DNA of 64,000 bases from Gremmenia infestans (taxonomy: Eukaryota; Ascomycota; Leotiomycetes; Helotiales; Hamatocanthoscyphaceae). Below the pieces are notes generated by a model, which did not search any database, was not told the origin of the DNA, and saw nothing but the letters and a program-made list of their open reading frames with translations. The translations under genes were made by a program, and so were the position numbers. The stretch lies in contig JAFEVB010000023.1 in NCBI GenBank assembly GCA_032629725.1, positions 558,001-622,000 on the forward strand, read 5' to 3'. Numbering within the stretch: the first letter of the stretch is position 1; the number at the start of each line of letters is the position of its first letter. This document shows, piece after piece, positions 45,672 through 57,077 of this stretch.

Positions 45672-47503
45672 TCATGCGGCGTAGAGGGCTTCGGCTAGGT
45701 AGATGATACCGAAGATTAGGAAGGCTACTGCGCCGCCTAATGTGACTGTTTGTTTGTTAGTTGGGTGGTATTATATAATTGGCATGTGTCAGGGAAAGGG
45801 GAAGGGGAAGGGAAGGGAAGGGAAGGAGAAGAAAAGACAAGGCAACATACCAACTCTCAAACTGACTCTGCCAGCAATAGCCCGTCCCCCAATAACAGCC
45901 ACACCTGTACACACAGCATGCCCACTCACAGCACCACCCGTAACCCACCAATAATCCGCGCCCGCAGCCATAGCAATAGTAGCAATTTGACTACGATCAC
46001 CCCACTCGCCCAGAAAGGTCATGACGAATGTCTGTACCCACGCCGGACTGAGCAATAAGCTAAACAGATTGGTCAAACCCGACATAGCGCTCTTGAAGTT
46101 TGATCGCTTTAATGAGACAGAACGTTCAGGGGATGAAGATGGCGATCGAGGAGGCGAAGGAAGACGGGATCCTGAGCGTGATTTCCTGGTGCTAGCTTTC
46201 CGTCCCAGTCCCATCTCCAAAGCGTAAGGAGAGATCGACGAGCGCCTACGGTTCTGTTTCCGCGCTTCGTTTTCCTTTTCTTCGAGCTCCATTTCCACTT
46301 CCTGCATTTCTGCGCCTACGCCCTCGTCTTTGTTCATTGCTAACCCTTCCTTCAGCATCTTGCCGCCAAAGACGAGGAATAGTCCTGCGGCGAGGAAGTG
46401 TGTGAAGCGTTCGGGAATTAAGGTTGGGACTGCGTGGCCGAGAACGGCGGATAGGACGGTCATGACGAGCAGGGCGGAAAAGGCTGCGCTGAATACGAGG
46501 AGACGGTCATGTTTCATGGCCATGAGGGCTGCGATCAGAAACGTCTTGTCGCCTATTTCGGAAAAAAGGATCATTGTCAGGGAGAGGACATAGGAGTGTA
46601 GGGGTTGGATGATCCCTTCATTGCCCTCTTCTTCCACACTGGCAAACTTGGAGGGGTCTTTGGCCGAACCCTTATTAACGTCGAGGTGGTTCTTGTCTGC
46701 CGAGCCGGGAATTGGATTTGGAAGCTTATTGGTTTTGTCCGGGAGGTCTTTTGGTTTCTGTATTATCAATTAGTATAGATCATGGAAATTTTGAATCGCC
46801 GTACCTCAATTCCTGCTAACCCCTCCGCTGTAAGATCATGATCACTATCACCACCATCCTTGCTCTTACTCTTGTCTTTCTCCTTTTCCTTCTCCTTTTC
46901 CTTTTCCTTCACCTTCTCCACCTTGGTCTGCTCACTATGGGGTAGTGGAGGCGCTATCTTTGGAGAATCTGGCGTCTTCTCTACCTTCTCTCCTGTCTGA
47001 CCTTCTTGTGCTTTCCGCGCCTTATCCTTCTCGCTCACGCCACCTTCTGTGCCAGTGGTTCCTGTTTTTGGTACCGCTCGATTGTGGTCATCCATTACAC
47101 CATCATTGGAAAGCGGTATCTTGGTGCCATCAGGACCGACCTGTGTCGATTCCTGCTTCGGGTCCTTCTTCGCATCCAGCACTAATTCAGCATCTTCTTT
47201 TTTCGTTGCAGGCTTGTCAGAATCTGGTTTCTTTGAATCTTTCTCAGTGCCAACCCAAGGGCCAGCATGCGGCTTCCCATCCTTTCCGTCTACTGGCGCA
47301 TCTTTCGTTCCTATCTCGAATTTCGATTTTGTATTTAGGTCGACTGCCCGTGCTTCGGAGTCTACTTTGGAAGAATCTTTGGCGTCTGTGTTTTTGGCGA
47401 GAGTCGACTGGACGGTGCTGTCCTGGGCGGCGACAGCGAGTGCCGAGACCAGCGAGGGGAGAAGGAGAAGGAGCAGAGGTGAAGGGCGTTTTCTGAACTT
47501 CAT
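45672..47503 (-). CDS. GDT1: Gdt1/UPF0016-family Mn2+/Ca2+ transporter with long N-terminal extension
   Basis: Three exons: 47503-46805, 46757-45851 and 45745-45672, giving 559 residues. The start is the ATG directly before a signal peptide (MKFRKRPSPLLLLLLPSLVSALA); an upstream in-frame ATG at 47608 is less likely. Residues 27-285 are Lys/Glu/Asp-rich low complexity. Then come two three-helix halves, each with the E-x-G-D-(K/R) signature: EIGDKT (300-305) and EWGDRS (484-489). Between them is a charged Ser/Arg-rich loop of about 90 residues. The last 24 residues (LGGAVAFLIFGIIYLAEALYAA) complete the final helix. Gdt1 (human TMEM165) moves Mn and Ca into the Golgi. The family is usually about 280-330 residues, so the N-terminal extension nearly doubles it. 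Confidence 0.92.
45791..45836. repeat. GGGAA-type purine repeat inside GDT1 intron 2
   Basis: Polypurine run on the plus strand made of GGGGAA and GGGAA units, lying within the last intron of GDT1 (the intron is 45746-45850). Confidence 0.8.
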
Positions 47504-47805
47504 TGTCGTGTAAATATTATGTAAAGCTTCGAGAAAGAGACGCGGGAGAGGTTTGTAGATCGAAGGACGGTTTGTGGGGAAACCTTGTCTTAGGGGTAAG
47601 GGGTTCAATGACCGCGCCTTTATTCGGAGAGATGGAATGGGATGATACTGTAGTAGGATGAATTAAATATCACAATGCTACCTTGACATTACAAACACAC
47701 AAAGAGGTGGGAAGGAGTGTCAAGAAGGTGGACTGTATTCGTAAAGTGTCGCAAGGTGAAGTGAAGTGAAGTAAATTATGATGGTGAAAAGGGACGGTAG
47801 ATCTG

Positions 47806-47840
47806 GCTGGCTAGCTGGCTGGATGGCTGGATGGCTGGGC
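47806..47840. repeat. (GGCT/GGAT)n repeat
   Basis: About eight 4-bp units, GGCT, AGCT and GGAT mixed, in the divergent promoter. Confidence 0.8.
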
Positions 47841-48165
47841 TAGAGCTAGGTACGGAGTAGGTGTAGGTTGTGGAATTTCGCTAGGGTAAGGTAAGATGAG
47901 GTGAGTGTACTCGTACTGTACTCCGTAGTGTGAGCCTGTGAGGGTAAGGGCCGCGCCTTCTCTTTTACTGTAGATGCGGATGCGGAGTTTATTACTGGAA
48001 GGGAAGGGTATCGACAGGGAATAATAAGACGGGCACACGGGCGTTGGTGTTGCAGAATTGCGTGGCGGAAACCAATTGATGCGCGCCCCTGATTGTTGAT
48101 GTTCTACTCGGTCGTATACAGACAGCAGACAATACCTACACAAAGAGGATTGAAATCTGTATAAT

Positions 48166-48214
48166 CCTACTCCTACTCTTACTCTTACTCTTACTCTTAT
48201 TCCTACTCCTATTA
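48166..48214. repeat. (TACTCT)n imperfect repeat
   Basis: Eight pyrimidine-rich 6-bp units with TACTCC/TACTCT/TATTCC variants. Confidence 0.85.
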
Positions 48215-48555
48215 GAGGAATAATAATAATATATTTATATACCGTATGCCGTACCATATACCTACATACGGAGTATCCCCCTATTGTGCTGTTAAATCCG
48301 TACGTAAGACAAAGTCCAATGCTTGCTCGTACAGTACAGGACCAAATAATCTGGACTGCGCCCCCTGAACATCAAATGCGGAGGCCTGGGTCTAGGCTGG
48401 TACGGCAGGCACGTGAAGCGTGATGGCACTAGACCGCAATTGCCATCCCGAACAACAACCTGGGAGAAGCATTCGCGTCTTTCCCAACGATAGGCGCATC
48501 ATCCCTCTCCATTGAAAGGGGAGACAACCTAGATACAACTCCGATTGATTGCATC

Positions 48556-51171
48556 ATGACAGGACGAACATCTGCCCGATCATCTACAAAGCGGAATCAA
48601 GCTGCATCACCACCCAAGCCAAGTCGCGCGTCGCAAAGCCCCCGAAGGACCCGAACAACACGAAGCCAGAGCAAAGACCTGGGAGAAAGCGATGGCGAAT
48701 CAAAAAGACAAAGCAGAAGAGGGAGAGGCACACGCGCAGGTAGTGAAGATAGCGTGAGTAGCGTTGGGAGCAGGACAAGCAAGGCGTCGAGCAGAGGTGG
48801 TCGCACAAGGAAGGCTACACGCGTCGCTGTCAACAGAGGTTAGAGCATCAAGAGAATATTGACTAGACCAATTCACTGATCGCATGATAGACTTATCCAT
48901 TGTCGCTGAAGATAGAGAGGAAATTGAGGAGGAGGAGGAAGACGAAGACGATAATGCCGACAACCTCAAACCAAACAAGGCGCACCGCTCACAATCTCCA
49001 GGTGCAATGTCTAGCATGTCAGGGACGACAGCCATCACATCGCAATCCGCAATTACATCTCACTCAGCTAGGGCAATGGCGGAATTGGACCCCCCCCAAA
49101 TGGCGAAAATACTTCCAGAGCTGCTGGAGAGCTCTGTTAAAATTCTGAATTTGCTTGCACCAGCTGGTGCAACACACGAAATTGTCGCCACCATTGTAAA
49201 TGAATTGAAAGCTCCGGGATCTAGGCGAGCAAAAAGTCTGAGATACGAGGAGGCCAGATTCATGCCGAGCAGAGAATACTACGGAACCTCGAATGCTTAT
49301 ATCACGTCTTCTTTCGTGTTGCGAAAACTACTGGGTAATAATTACGATGAAGGAGCCTTCCGTCCTGACGCAATCATTCACGCCGCCAATCTTGCAGTCC
49401 TAGTTAAAGATTTTGCTGTCACCCCCAAGGAAAGCCAAGCCGTCAACACACTTCTCTCAGATATGGATATTCTCTTTCCAGAACCTTTTGTTCACGGATT
49501 CGATGACACTATACAGTATGGAAACAGTGCGCTGGTTGATGAATCTTTTGCCCTCGGTTTGGAAATTCGAGCCCAGTGGACGATTTACAATTTACATAAA
49601 ATGCAAGGCCAGGAAGACTCCCAATTGGAAGATCTGTTAGTAAACGATTTTTTCGAGGAAGCGGCCGAGGACAACTCCAATTTATCAACAATCGACGATT
49701 TTCTTAGGTATGGGCGCCCTAAGAATATCTTGAGAGGAGGTCCCGCAAATTCCGAGGATCAAAATGCACAAGTCATTGAATATGTAACTCGAATTTATGC
49801 AGCATTCTATAAAAGCAACGATGCCGCTGAGCAGGATGACTTGGTTGATTTCGACTTTTTGGATGAACAATTTGGTTGGTCGGACTTTCTTGCAGATCTA
49901 GTCGTTTGGAGCCGAGCGCGATTGAATGAAATCTTCAGTAGTATCAACCAGCAAGGTGGAATCCAGACAATCACCAAGGCACTGATCGACACCATGAATA
50001 ATAACGACAGCCAACTCGAAGCGACCTATGAAGATCCCCCAACAATCATGAGGACACAGCTTCCGCTGGATATTGTACCTGGTGTTCCTAGTAAAAGGTG
50101 GGTTTAATTATCAGATTTGTGTGCAAATAGCTTGCTTACTCATGAGTAGCTTATACCAAGGCAAAGATGCAATTCGCCGATTAAAGAAGATGAAAAAGTC
50201 ATTGTCTCTCGGTGGCCCTTCCTCGAAACAGAAATCTACTGCCCCATCTTCATCACACCCTACAACGCCCAGACCGATAGAGGATTATCTCGATAGCTGG
50301 AAAAAAGATAGAAGCGACAAAAACAAAGAAAATCGGCCCCTAGATGAGAGCACAAACCTTCCAGCAAAACGCAGACTTGTCGACCCTCATCCAGAGGCAC
50401 GCAGAATGCAATGGGATGATGATAGTCAAGAAGCCAATGGCGGTCTATCGAACCGTAAGCGTAGTCATCAAGAGGCAGAAGAGGAATCCGAATCCGAAGG
50501 GTCGGAAGACGGCGGCTTTGAGCAAGACCACAGAGCTCCAGATCCAACTCGTAGGTTGGTTCCTCCACCAGAGCCGGCCTCCAAGCGTCATCGGAATACA
50601 CCTCCTGGCGAAGACGAAGCAGGGTTCGATGGGTCGCGAGAGCGAAATGTGGAGCAGTCGCAAGGTCAAGCTGGAGGAAAAGCAAAGCGCCCGGCTGCAA
50701 GGAGAGAAATAGAAACAAGGGAGGACGATGATGAATTTATTGAGGAAGAACATGGCGAGGAAGAGGAAGGACCACTCCTCTTATCTCAAGTCGCCTCTTA
50801 TGCAAAACTCAATACCCAGAAAAAGAAATTGGCCACCGCGCGGACTCAGAAACGGACACCATGGTCAGAAGCAGACTCGCGAGAGCTGGTCGATCTTATT
50901 GAGGAACACGGGTGTAATTGGGCTTTTATTCAGAGAAACGGAGAATTTGAGATGGATCGAGACCAAGTTGCGATAAAGGACAGAGCTCGTAACATGAGAG
51001 TCCAGTTTGAGAAGTAAGTAAAACTGATCTAAAAACTTTCCGGGTGCAACAACTGATTAAGATAACTATAGGGCTCAAATACAATTGCCGCAAAACTTTG
51101 AAAAGGTTGCTTTGGGTGTAAAGGAAATAAGGAGTATTCGAAATACGCTTCCTGATTTTCAGTACGAATGA
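48556..51171 (+). CDS. Tbf1/Taz1-like telomere-repeat binding protein (Myb telobox)
   Basis: Four exons: 48556-48838, 48891-50097, 50150-51013 and 51072-51171, giving 817 residues. The N-terminal 95 residues are Arg/Ser-rich, followed by an acidic Glu/Asp run. A helical region at about 155-480 (PPQMAKILPELLESSVKIL through DFLADLVVWSRARLNEIF) is where TRF-homology dimerisation domains sit in this group. A long charged linker leads to a single Myb domain at about 731-785 (RTPWSEADSRELVDLIEEHGCNW) ending in the telobox-type third helix QVAIKDRARNMR, the part that reads TTAGGG repeats in Tbf1/TRF proteins. A 33-codon last exon follows. Likely role: binding telomeric or subtelomeric repeats, chromatin boundaries or transcription. 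Assignment to Taz1 versus Tbf1 is not settled here. Confidence 0.85.
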
Positions 51172-51890
51172 GCGTAGCAGGCTCGGGCTCGGGGTTGTTC
51201 ATATAGATTTGGTCAGCGCAAGCTGCTGGCGTAGGTCATCTTAATACCCTTTGTTTTGAGGGGGCGTTCGGCTGGCAAAAGGCTTTATATGGGGTTTCCC
51301 TTTAGGACAGGCGAATATTTGATTCTTTGCTGAGCAAGGCAATTTAGTATGGGATAATTAGTGTGAGCGAAACTTGACAAGTCGGCTTGGCTTGATATAG
51401 CTCTTAATAGTGTGATGTTTAATCTCTGCTTTAGGTAATTATTTGGTTGGTGTCTAGTTCCTGTACCCGTTATGCTATAAATCCTCGTATAAATCGGTGT
51501 ATTACATACATTACCTAAAAGTAGGGGTCTAAATGCATGGCATGTCACTCGCCACCCAGGGGCAGCCAATCAGACACGAGTCCGACGCCGGGAAGATAAA
51601 AGCTTGGCTGTACAAGTAATCAACATCGTCATCCGCGCCTCTACTACATCCTTCTATCCATCCCCATACGCGGGGTACGAGTACACATTCACAACAGCTT
51701 GCACTGCAGGTTAACAGTGTTCTTAAAGTTCTTAATCCATTCATATGCATGAGCCGGCTCTGCATAATCGTTGATAAAAGCTCACTTTACCTCGTACTTC
51801 TAATCTTCTATTTACCATCATTCGTAGACGAACTTCCAGCTATCGATATAACAACTGCAGAGTCTCTGTCGAAACCCTCGGCGCTTACAA
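51172..51890. other. Spacer upstream of VPS62
   Basis: 719 nt holding the 3' UTR of the telobox gene and the VPS62 promoter. No gene recognised. Confidence 0.5.
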
Positions 51891-53181
51891 ATGGGAAACT
51901 CGGACATGGATATACATTACAAAGAACCGCTGGTAGAACTGGAGAAGGCGGAGTCCCCGCGTGCTGTACGGTCTCAGGAAAGATGGATGCCATGGACGCA
52001 TACGGGGTTGGCCATCTTTTATAAGGTCGGCGTTCATTGCAGAGAAAGATAAAGCTCGTAAACTGACTTGTATTTATAGATCATCCTCTCCATTGCCGCT
52101 CTCCTCCTCCTTGGGCATAGTTTCTTCTGCACGACTCGCCCAAGACTCGTTACGACCCAAGTAGAAGGAGTCCCTCAATTCGTCCTCGACTATGGTATAT
52201 ATCTCTAATTCCTTCTCCATGGACTTTGCTAATAACCCCGACCCAGCACCATTGACTTACCTCGATGCCGCCGAAGCCTACTTCCCCTCTGACATCTCCG
52301 CCCAAATAATCTATACCCACCCCGCCATAAATGGTACCTCAATGCACGAAGACGAAGACGATCTTCCCACACTAAACACCACCAACCTCCACATCCTAAA
52401 TAAGTACGGTGAAAACGGCACAAACATCTACCTTACGTCCAACAGCGACATCACCAGCTCGCCCTCCTGGCTCACAGGCGTAGTCCCAAACTCCACAACC
52501 GGAAAAACATCCAAGGCCATATCCTGCGCAATCATCATCTACCCCAAGCCCTCCCTCTCCGTCACCGACGTATTCTACTTCTACTTCTACGCCTACAACC
52601 AAGGCAACACAGTCTTTGGCCGCGAACTAGGCGACCACATCGGCGATTGGGAACACAACATGATCCGCTTCCAAAACGGGGTCCCCCAAGCAATGTGGTT
52701 CAGCCAACACAGCAACGGCCAAGCCTTCACATACCCCTCTCTCGAGAAACTCAACTCAGGTCCCGGAAAGGACAAACGACCAATAAACTACTCTGCCCGT
52801 GGCTCGCATGCCAACTACGCCACGACGGGCAAACACGACCACACGATCCCCGACCTAAATCTACCGAATGGATTCATCATAGATTATACGTCTAGAGGGA
52901 CGTTATGGGATCCCGTCCTTAATGCGTATTTTTACAACTACAATGGCAGTACAAATACGTTCGAGGGCATAAATGGGGCTCCCGAAGGCGCCATGCACTA
53001 CCAGGGTCATTGGGGCGATGAACAGTATCCGATTGAAGATCCGAGGCAGCCGGACTCGTTTTTCGGCTTCGTCAAGTATGTGAGTGGACCGACGGGCCCG
53101 CAGGACAAGTATTTGGAGAGAGAGAATGTTTGTCCAGGGAATGGAATCCCGTGTTTTGTTAGGGATAAGTTGGGTCCGTGA
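51891..53181 (+). CDS. VPS62: VPS62-family protein, membrane-anchored
   Basis: Three exons: 51891-52025, 52080-52194 and 52247-53181, giving 394 residues. Exon 1 encodes a 45-residue charged cytoplasmic head; exon 2 encodes the membrane anchor (IILSIAALLLLGHSFFC), so a type II topology with the main domain in the lumen. Exon 3 holds the VPS62 domain: APLTYLDAAEAYFPSDI, GDHIGDWEHNMIRF, AMWFSQHSNGQAF, INYSARGSHANYAT, HDH and FGFVKYVSGPTGP. Several possible N-glycosylation sites (NGT, NTT, NST, NGS) agree with a luminal domain. Yeast VPS62 was named from vacuolar sorting defects; the biochemical role is unknown, though the DWEH and SHANY blocks suggest a conserved catalytic or metal-binding site. 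A later in-frame ATG at 52192 would lose the anchor and is rejected. Confidence 0.9.
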
Positions 53182-54041
53182 ATAACGAGTTGAGGATGGG
53201 TGTGTAGATGGCAATATGTGTAGAGCGTTTGTGTGACATGGCTTGGGAATAGGAGTCTAGGCGTTGGATATTGTGATACCTTGGGATTAGGGTTGTGATT
53301 GCGATTGGGGTAGAAGGGCTTGGATAGGTTGGGTGCGATTCCAAGATACCTTTTAGATTTTTGTCACGGGGTAAATGGGGGCATGAACCAGGAGTACAAC
53401 GTAGTACATATATACCTTAGCAATCGGAGGATTTTACCTTTCGGGCTAGTAGCCACTTCTTACCGTATAACCCCCCGAAATCCAAGGAACGCTAGCCTCC
53501 CTAAAAATCAGGTCTCTACCTGACAATCAACATTCTTCTCTCTTTCTATTTTGAATATTTGGCCCCTCGCTGTTTCCATGTTTATCCTAATTTCTAAAAA
53601 TGCGGCCAGAGGCGAAGTGCATACTAGTATTACACTGCATCCTGCGAGGTCATATAGCCTCAGATTCCGGGCAGCAGCCCATAAAACTACCTAGGTATGG
53701 TCTAAAGCCTTTTTGTCCATCTTGAAACATGGGGGCTGGAGCTCCGCTCGCAGCTTTGGAGAGAGTGGTATCACAAGCAAGGAATCCATTGAGATAAATG
53801 CGCAGCTTGTTCTTCTTTGGAGAGAGTGTTCGTTTTTCTGTGGACCTCGCTATGTCTCGTCATACAGTATCGTCGTTTGAAGAGGAGAGAACTGGAGAGT
53901 GTGAGTTGGCCGACCGATCTTTGAACGAAGACTACGACAATGACACCCGTATCAGACGATCTTCCCTGAGCAGTGTCACCAGTCACTACGAAAGGCGAAG
54001 CAGTGTCAAGATGGGGCCTTGGGTGACAGACCCCGACGACG
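53182..54041. other. Gene-poor region downstream of VPS62
   Basis: 860 nt. A plus-strand frame at 53798-54067 (89 codons, Ser/Arg/Glu-rich) could be a surviving N-terminal exon of the remnant that follows, but nothing confirms it. Confidence 0.4.
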
Positions 54042-54431
54042 TTGATTGTGCTGTATATCATAGGTAATAGAATGCGATTCCACATGCGTATGTATAGAAC
54101 GATCAAACCAATACCTATCATAGCACCCTCTACAGTCCTTAATGAAGCACTAGCCAACATTACCCTCTCCATGATGTACACATTCCCCATCTGGAATGCA
54201 ACCCTCGAGGCCAAAATAACTACTTACATCAACATCTACTCTCTAACCTCGCCACTCAATATCTACATACCATACGCACTCTGCCTCGCGCTAGCAATCC
54301 CTTTCGACCTACTGAGCGCCAACTCGCTCCGTCTAAACGGCGTACCAGCCAACGACGGTAGATTCGTGCAAATCCTCGCCACGACGACAGGTGCCAGGGG
54401 CTGGAAAATGCAGCCGCGGGTGGATGTTTAG
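54042..54431 (+). pseudogene. C-terminal remnant of a fungal multi-span membrane protein
   Basis: A 129-codon frame with no ATG at its start. It ends like a large group of uncharacterised fungal membrane proteins: a loop with N-linked sites (ANITLSMM, IWNATLE), a Thr/Tyr stretch, a last membrane helix (IYIPYALCLALAIPFDLLSA) and the tail LRLNGVPANDGRFVQILATTTG. The N-terminal several hundred residues expected in that group are not found upstream in any frame. Probably a truncated, inactive copy; a short unrecognised spliced gene is the alternative. Confidence 0.5.
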
Positions 54432-55334
54432 ATGGGAGTGAGAACATGCCGAGGTAATTGATGGATATGAAGATCCGGTTTGGAGAACTTGTTAGGCAGG
54501 ATGATGAGATAGACAAGGGTGGTGTGTAAAGGGCTGGTTTTGGGACTGAAGATGAGGTTGTTTCTTTGAGGAAGAGGACGGTTTATGGGAGATGATGGAA
54601 TGGGATGTGGATTATGGGAATTCTATATGATACTTATGGCGCTGGATAGAGGATGTAGCTATGCGAGAATGGGGCGTGTTTGAGTACGCACTGTAGCTCG
54701 TATGGAAGGTTACCTAGGTAGTATAGAATATTATTCCATATCTCTAACATGTATATCCTACATCCTAGCTAATACTATTACTCCTAAAAACATGGACGAT
54801 ACCCGCCAATTTGCCAATATAAGTAGCGTCTGCTTCTTTCAACATTACCATCTGCAAACCTTCTTTGTAATCACAAAGGGGCAGACTTGCCCCACATGCC
54901 TAAGTCCGACTCAAATCAAGTTTTAGGCTATGATGACCTACTATTGACAAGAAAGTTACCTAATCATACCCCGCTAGTCTGCTTCCTCTCGGTATTGGCT
55001 TTTATCCGCCCAGTTGTCGGAATAGAGTTGGCTATTTGGTAAGCTCATCCCAAAAGGGGGCTTCTCTCGGTAATCGCTTAGCTCAGCCCAGCCAATCACT
55101 CTCGCTGCAAGGAACGGCACCAGGTATTCTCGATATTTGAGATCAACGCATGCCGATACTTTTTTATAAATTTATGACACCATACTGATATACCTCCATG
55201 TGGTCGAATCTGCTTAGTCCGCATATTAACATTAGGAATTGTATGCAGTATATCAAGACCATATTCCCCCCTCTCATTCCCTAGCTATCAATCATCACTC
55301 TCTTCCATACTCAAACGCAAACTTACAATTAAAC
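54432..55334. other. Spacer upstream of the SDR gene
   Basis: 903 nt, AT-rich, with the SDR promoter at the right. Nothing else recognised. Confidence 0.5.
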
Positions 55335-56296
55335 ATGTCGTCTAAAGTTATCCTCATTCTCGGATCCGGCTCTAGAGTCGGTGTGAATGTATCTCGCGCC
55401 TTCGCCGCAAAAGGCTACAAAGTAGCCCTCGCAGCCCGCTCCCTCTCAGAAGCAGACAACACGTCCTCTGAAATCCACATCCAGGCCGATTTCTCCGATC
55501 CCAAAACCGTCATCACCGCATTTGCGAAAACAAAGGAATTACTGGGGACTCCTAGCGTTGTGGTATACAACGGTATGTTTTATTTATTTAGTTCGGTCAA
55601 TGAACTCCATTTATTCCCCTTAATCACCAATTCGTACGGAGTATATATATAATCAAAGACCCATGCAAAAGAAGCAGGAGACTTATTAGATAAGTAACTA
55701 ACTCGTACGCTTGGTAACCACACACAGCCGCAGCAACAACCATCGTCCCGTCCCAAGACCCCCTATCCCCCTCCCTCACCCTCTCAGCTTTCCAGTCCGA
55801 CCTAAACATAAACACAACCAGCGCCTTCGTCGCGGCCCAACAAGCCACTCTCGCATTCGCCACTCTAGCTGAGCATACGGATGCCGCGAAGACGTTCATC
55901 TACACGGGCAATATCTTGAACGAGACTGTTATTGCGCCGTTGTTGACTTGCGGGGTGGGGAAGAACGCTAGTGCGCATTTTGTGAAGACTGCTGCTGAGG
56001 CGTATGGAGAGAGGGGATTCAAGTACGTATCGTAAATCTTTTTGCCATTGCCTTATGCTAGCTAGCTATCTAAGCGTTTTCGAACCGGTATGGAGAGAGA
56101 GAGAAAGAGACTGACGCGTCTGCAAAGGTTCTATTACGCGGATGAGAGGAATGCGGATGGGTCGCCTGCTTATGCTGATGTTGATGGGGAGGCGCATGGG
56201 AAGTTCTATGTAGAGCTTGCAGAGGGGAAGGGGCAGGGGCCTTGGCAGCAGACTTTTGTCAGCGGGGTGGGGTATAAGAAGTTTGCTGTTGCTTGA
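55335..56296 (+). CDS. Atypical short-chain dehydrogenase/reductase-like protein
   Basis: Three exons: 55335-55572, 55728-56022 and 56128-56296, giving 233 residues. The Rossmann start is clear (VILILGSGSRVGVNVSRAFAAKGYKVALAARS, a G-x-G-x-x-x-G variant of TGxxxGxG), then an Asp-containing strand (QADFSDPKTV), the NAA-type strand (VVVYNAAATT, split by intron 1) and NTTSAFVAAQQA. The segment that should carry the catalytic Tyr-x-x-x-Lys reads KNASAHFVKTAAEAYG, so the usual Tyr is absent (His or Phe at that point). The C-terminal FYYADERNADG ... FVSGVGYKKF resembles a subgroup of fungal SDR-like proteins. It probably binds NAD(P) but may not be a standard oxidoreductase. Neighbours on both sides are decayed genes. 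Confidence 0.82.
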
Positions 56297-56658
56297 TGTT
56301 TGGGAATGGAGCTCGAGGAGGTAGAGGGAAGGGTAGAAGGAGGGAACTTCCCTACTTCTCTTGCTAGGTAGCTAGTATAGTAGGAATGGATGCATTGGAA
56401 TACTCGAGTAAAGGTTACAATGTAGATGACACTTTCTAAGAGCTTCGTAGGTATAAGGACGTGATTCGGTAAGACGGGGTGGAATAGCGAGGCCCGGCTG
56501 CGAAGGGCACAAAAAGATTTCTTGATGCCAAAACGTTTTAAAAAGCGACATATACTCGGCATCATTGACATTGTACCTATATAAAAATTCCATGTCTATT
56601 ACCATGGATCTGGTTATAGACACTGATCACGCTGAACACGTTCTCACGACAGATAGAC
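56297..56658. other. Short non-coding spacer
   Basis: 362 nt after the SDR stop. No feature recognised. Confidence 0.5.
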
Positions 56659-56961
56659 TTGAAGACTGAGCCCCGCAAGAGAGCCACGAGAACTTCTATG
56701 CAAGCTTGGACGGGGTCAGGATGCCTCATCCAAGCGATTGATTATCTGCGTGAGGTGAGAGTCAAACACGAGGATATCAAGCTAGTCAATATTCTCCTTA
56801 TGCAGGGTCAAGTGATACTTGCTGATCTCGGGATATCGAAGGACTTGACTAACGAGGAGAAAACTGCCTCGATCGCGGCAAATGGCGACATAAGAACGAG
56901 GATGTATTGCGCCCCTAAAGTCCTTGCAGAAATGGTGAAAGGGGTCATGCGGCTAGTATAG
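56659..56961 (+). pseudogene. Degenerate protein-kinase fragment
   Basis: A 100-codon frame with no ATG start that covers only the middle of a Ser/Thr kinase domain: LIQAIDYLREV, the catalytic loop VKHEDIKLVNILL (HRD changed to HED, catalytic Asp, Lys and Asn kept), ADLGISKDLT (DFG changed to DLG) and a broken P+1 region (RTRMYCAPKV). The glycine loop, VAIK Lys and the C-lobe after the activation segment are missing. It resembles fungal kinases with an HKDIKPxNIL ... DFGISKD pattern. Best read as an inactive remnant. Confidence 0.65.
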
Positions 56962-57077
56962 TAAAAACAGAGAGCATGGAGCTGATGAAGAATAAAAACA
57001 CAATGGAAAGTACGAAAGCGCCAGACTTCAGTATACTTATTATATTGTGGATCTGGGATATCATACATGTCTATAAT

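Larger units (their letters stand above)
47504..48555. promoter_or_regulatory. Divergent promoter region GDT1 / telomere-repeat binding gene
   Basis: 1.05 kb head-to-head spacer with two simple-repeat arrays listed separately. No gene supported. Confidence 0.5.

Noticed and set aside
52192..53181. Shorter VPS62 start inside the second intron
   Set aside because: It reads intron sequence as coding and would remove the membrane anchor; the three-exon model gives a continuous frame with proper splice sites.
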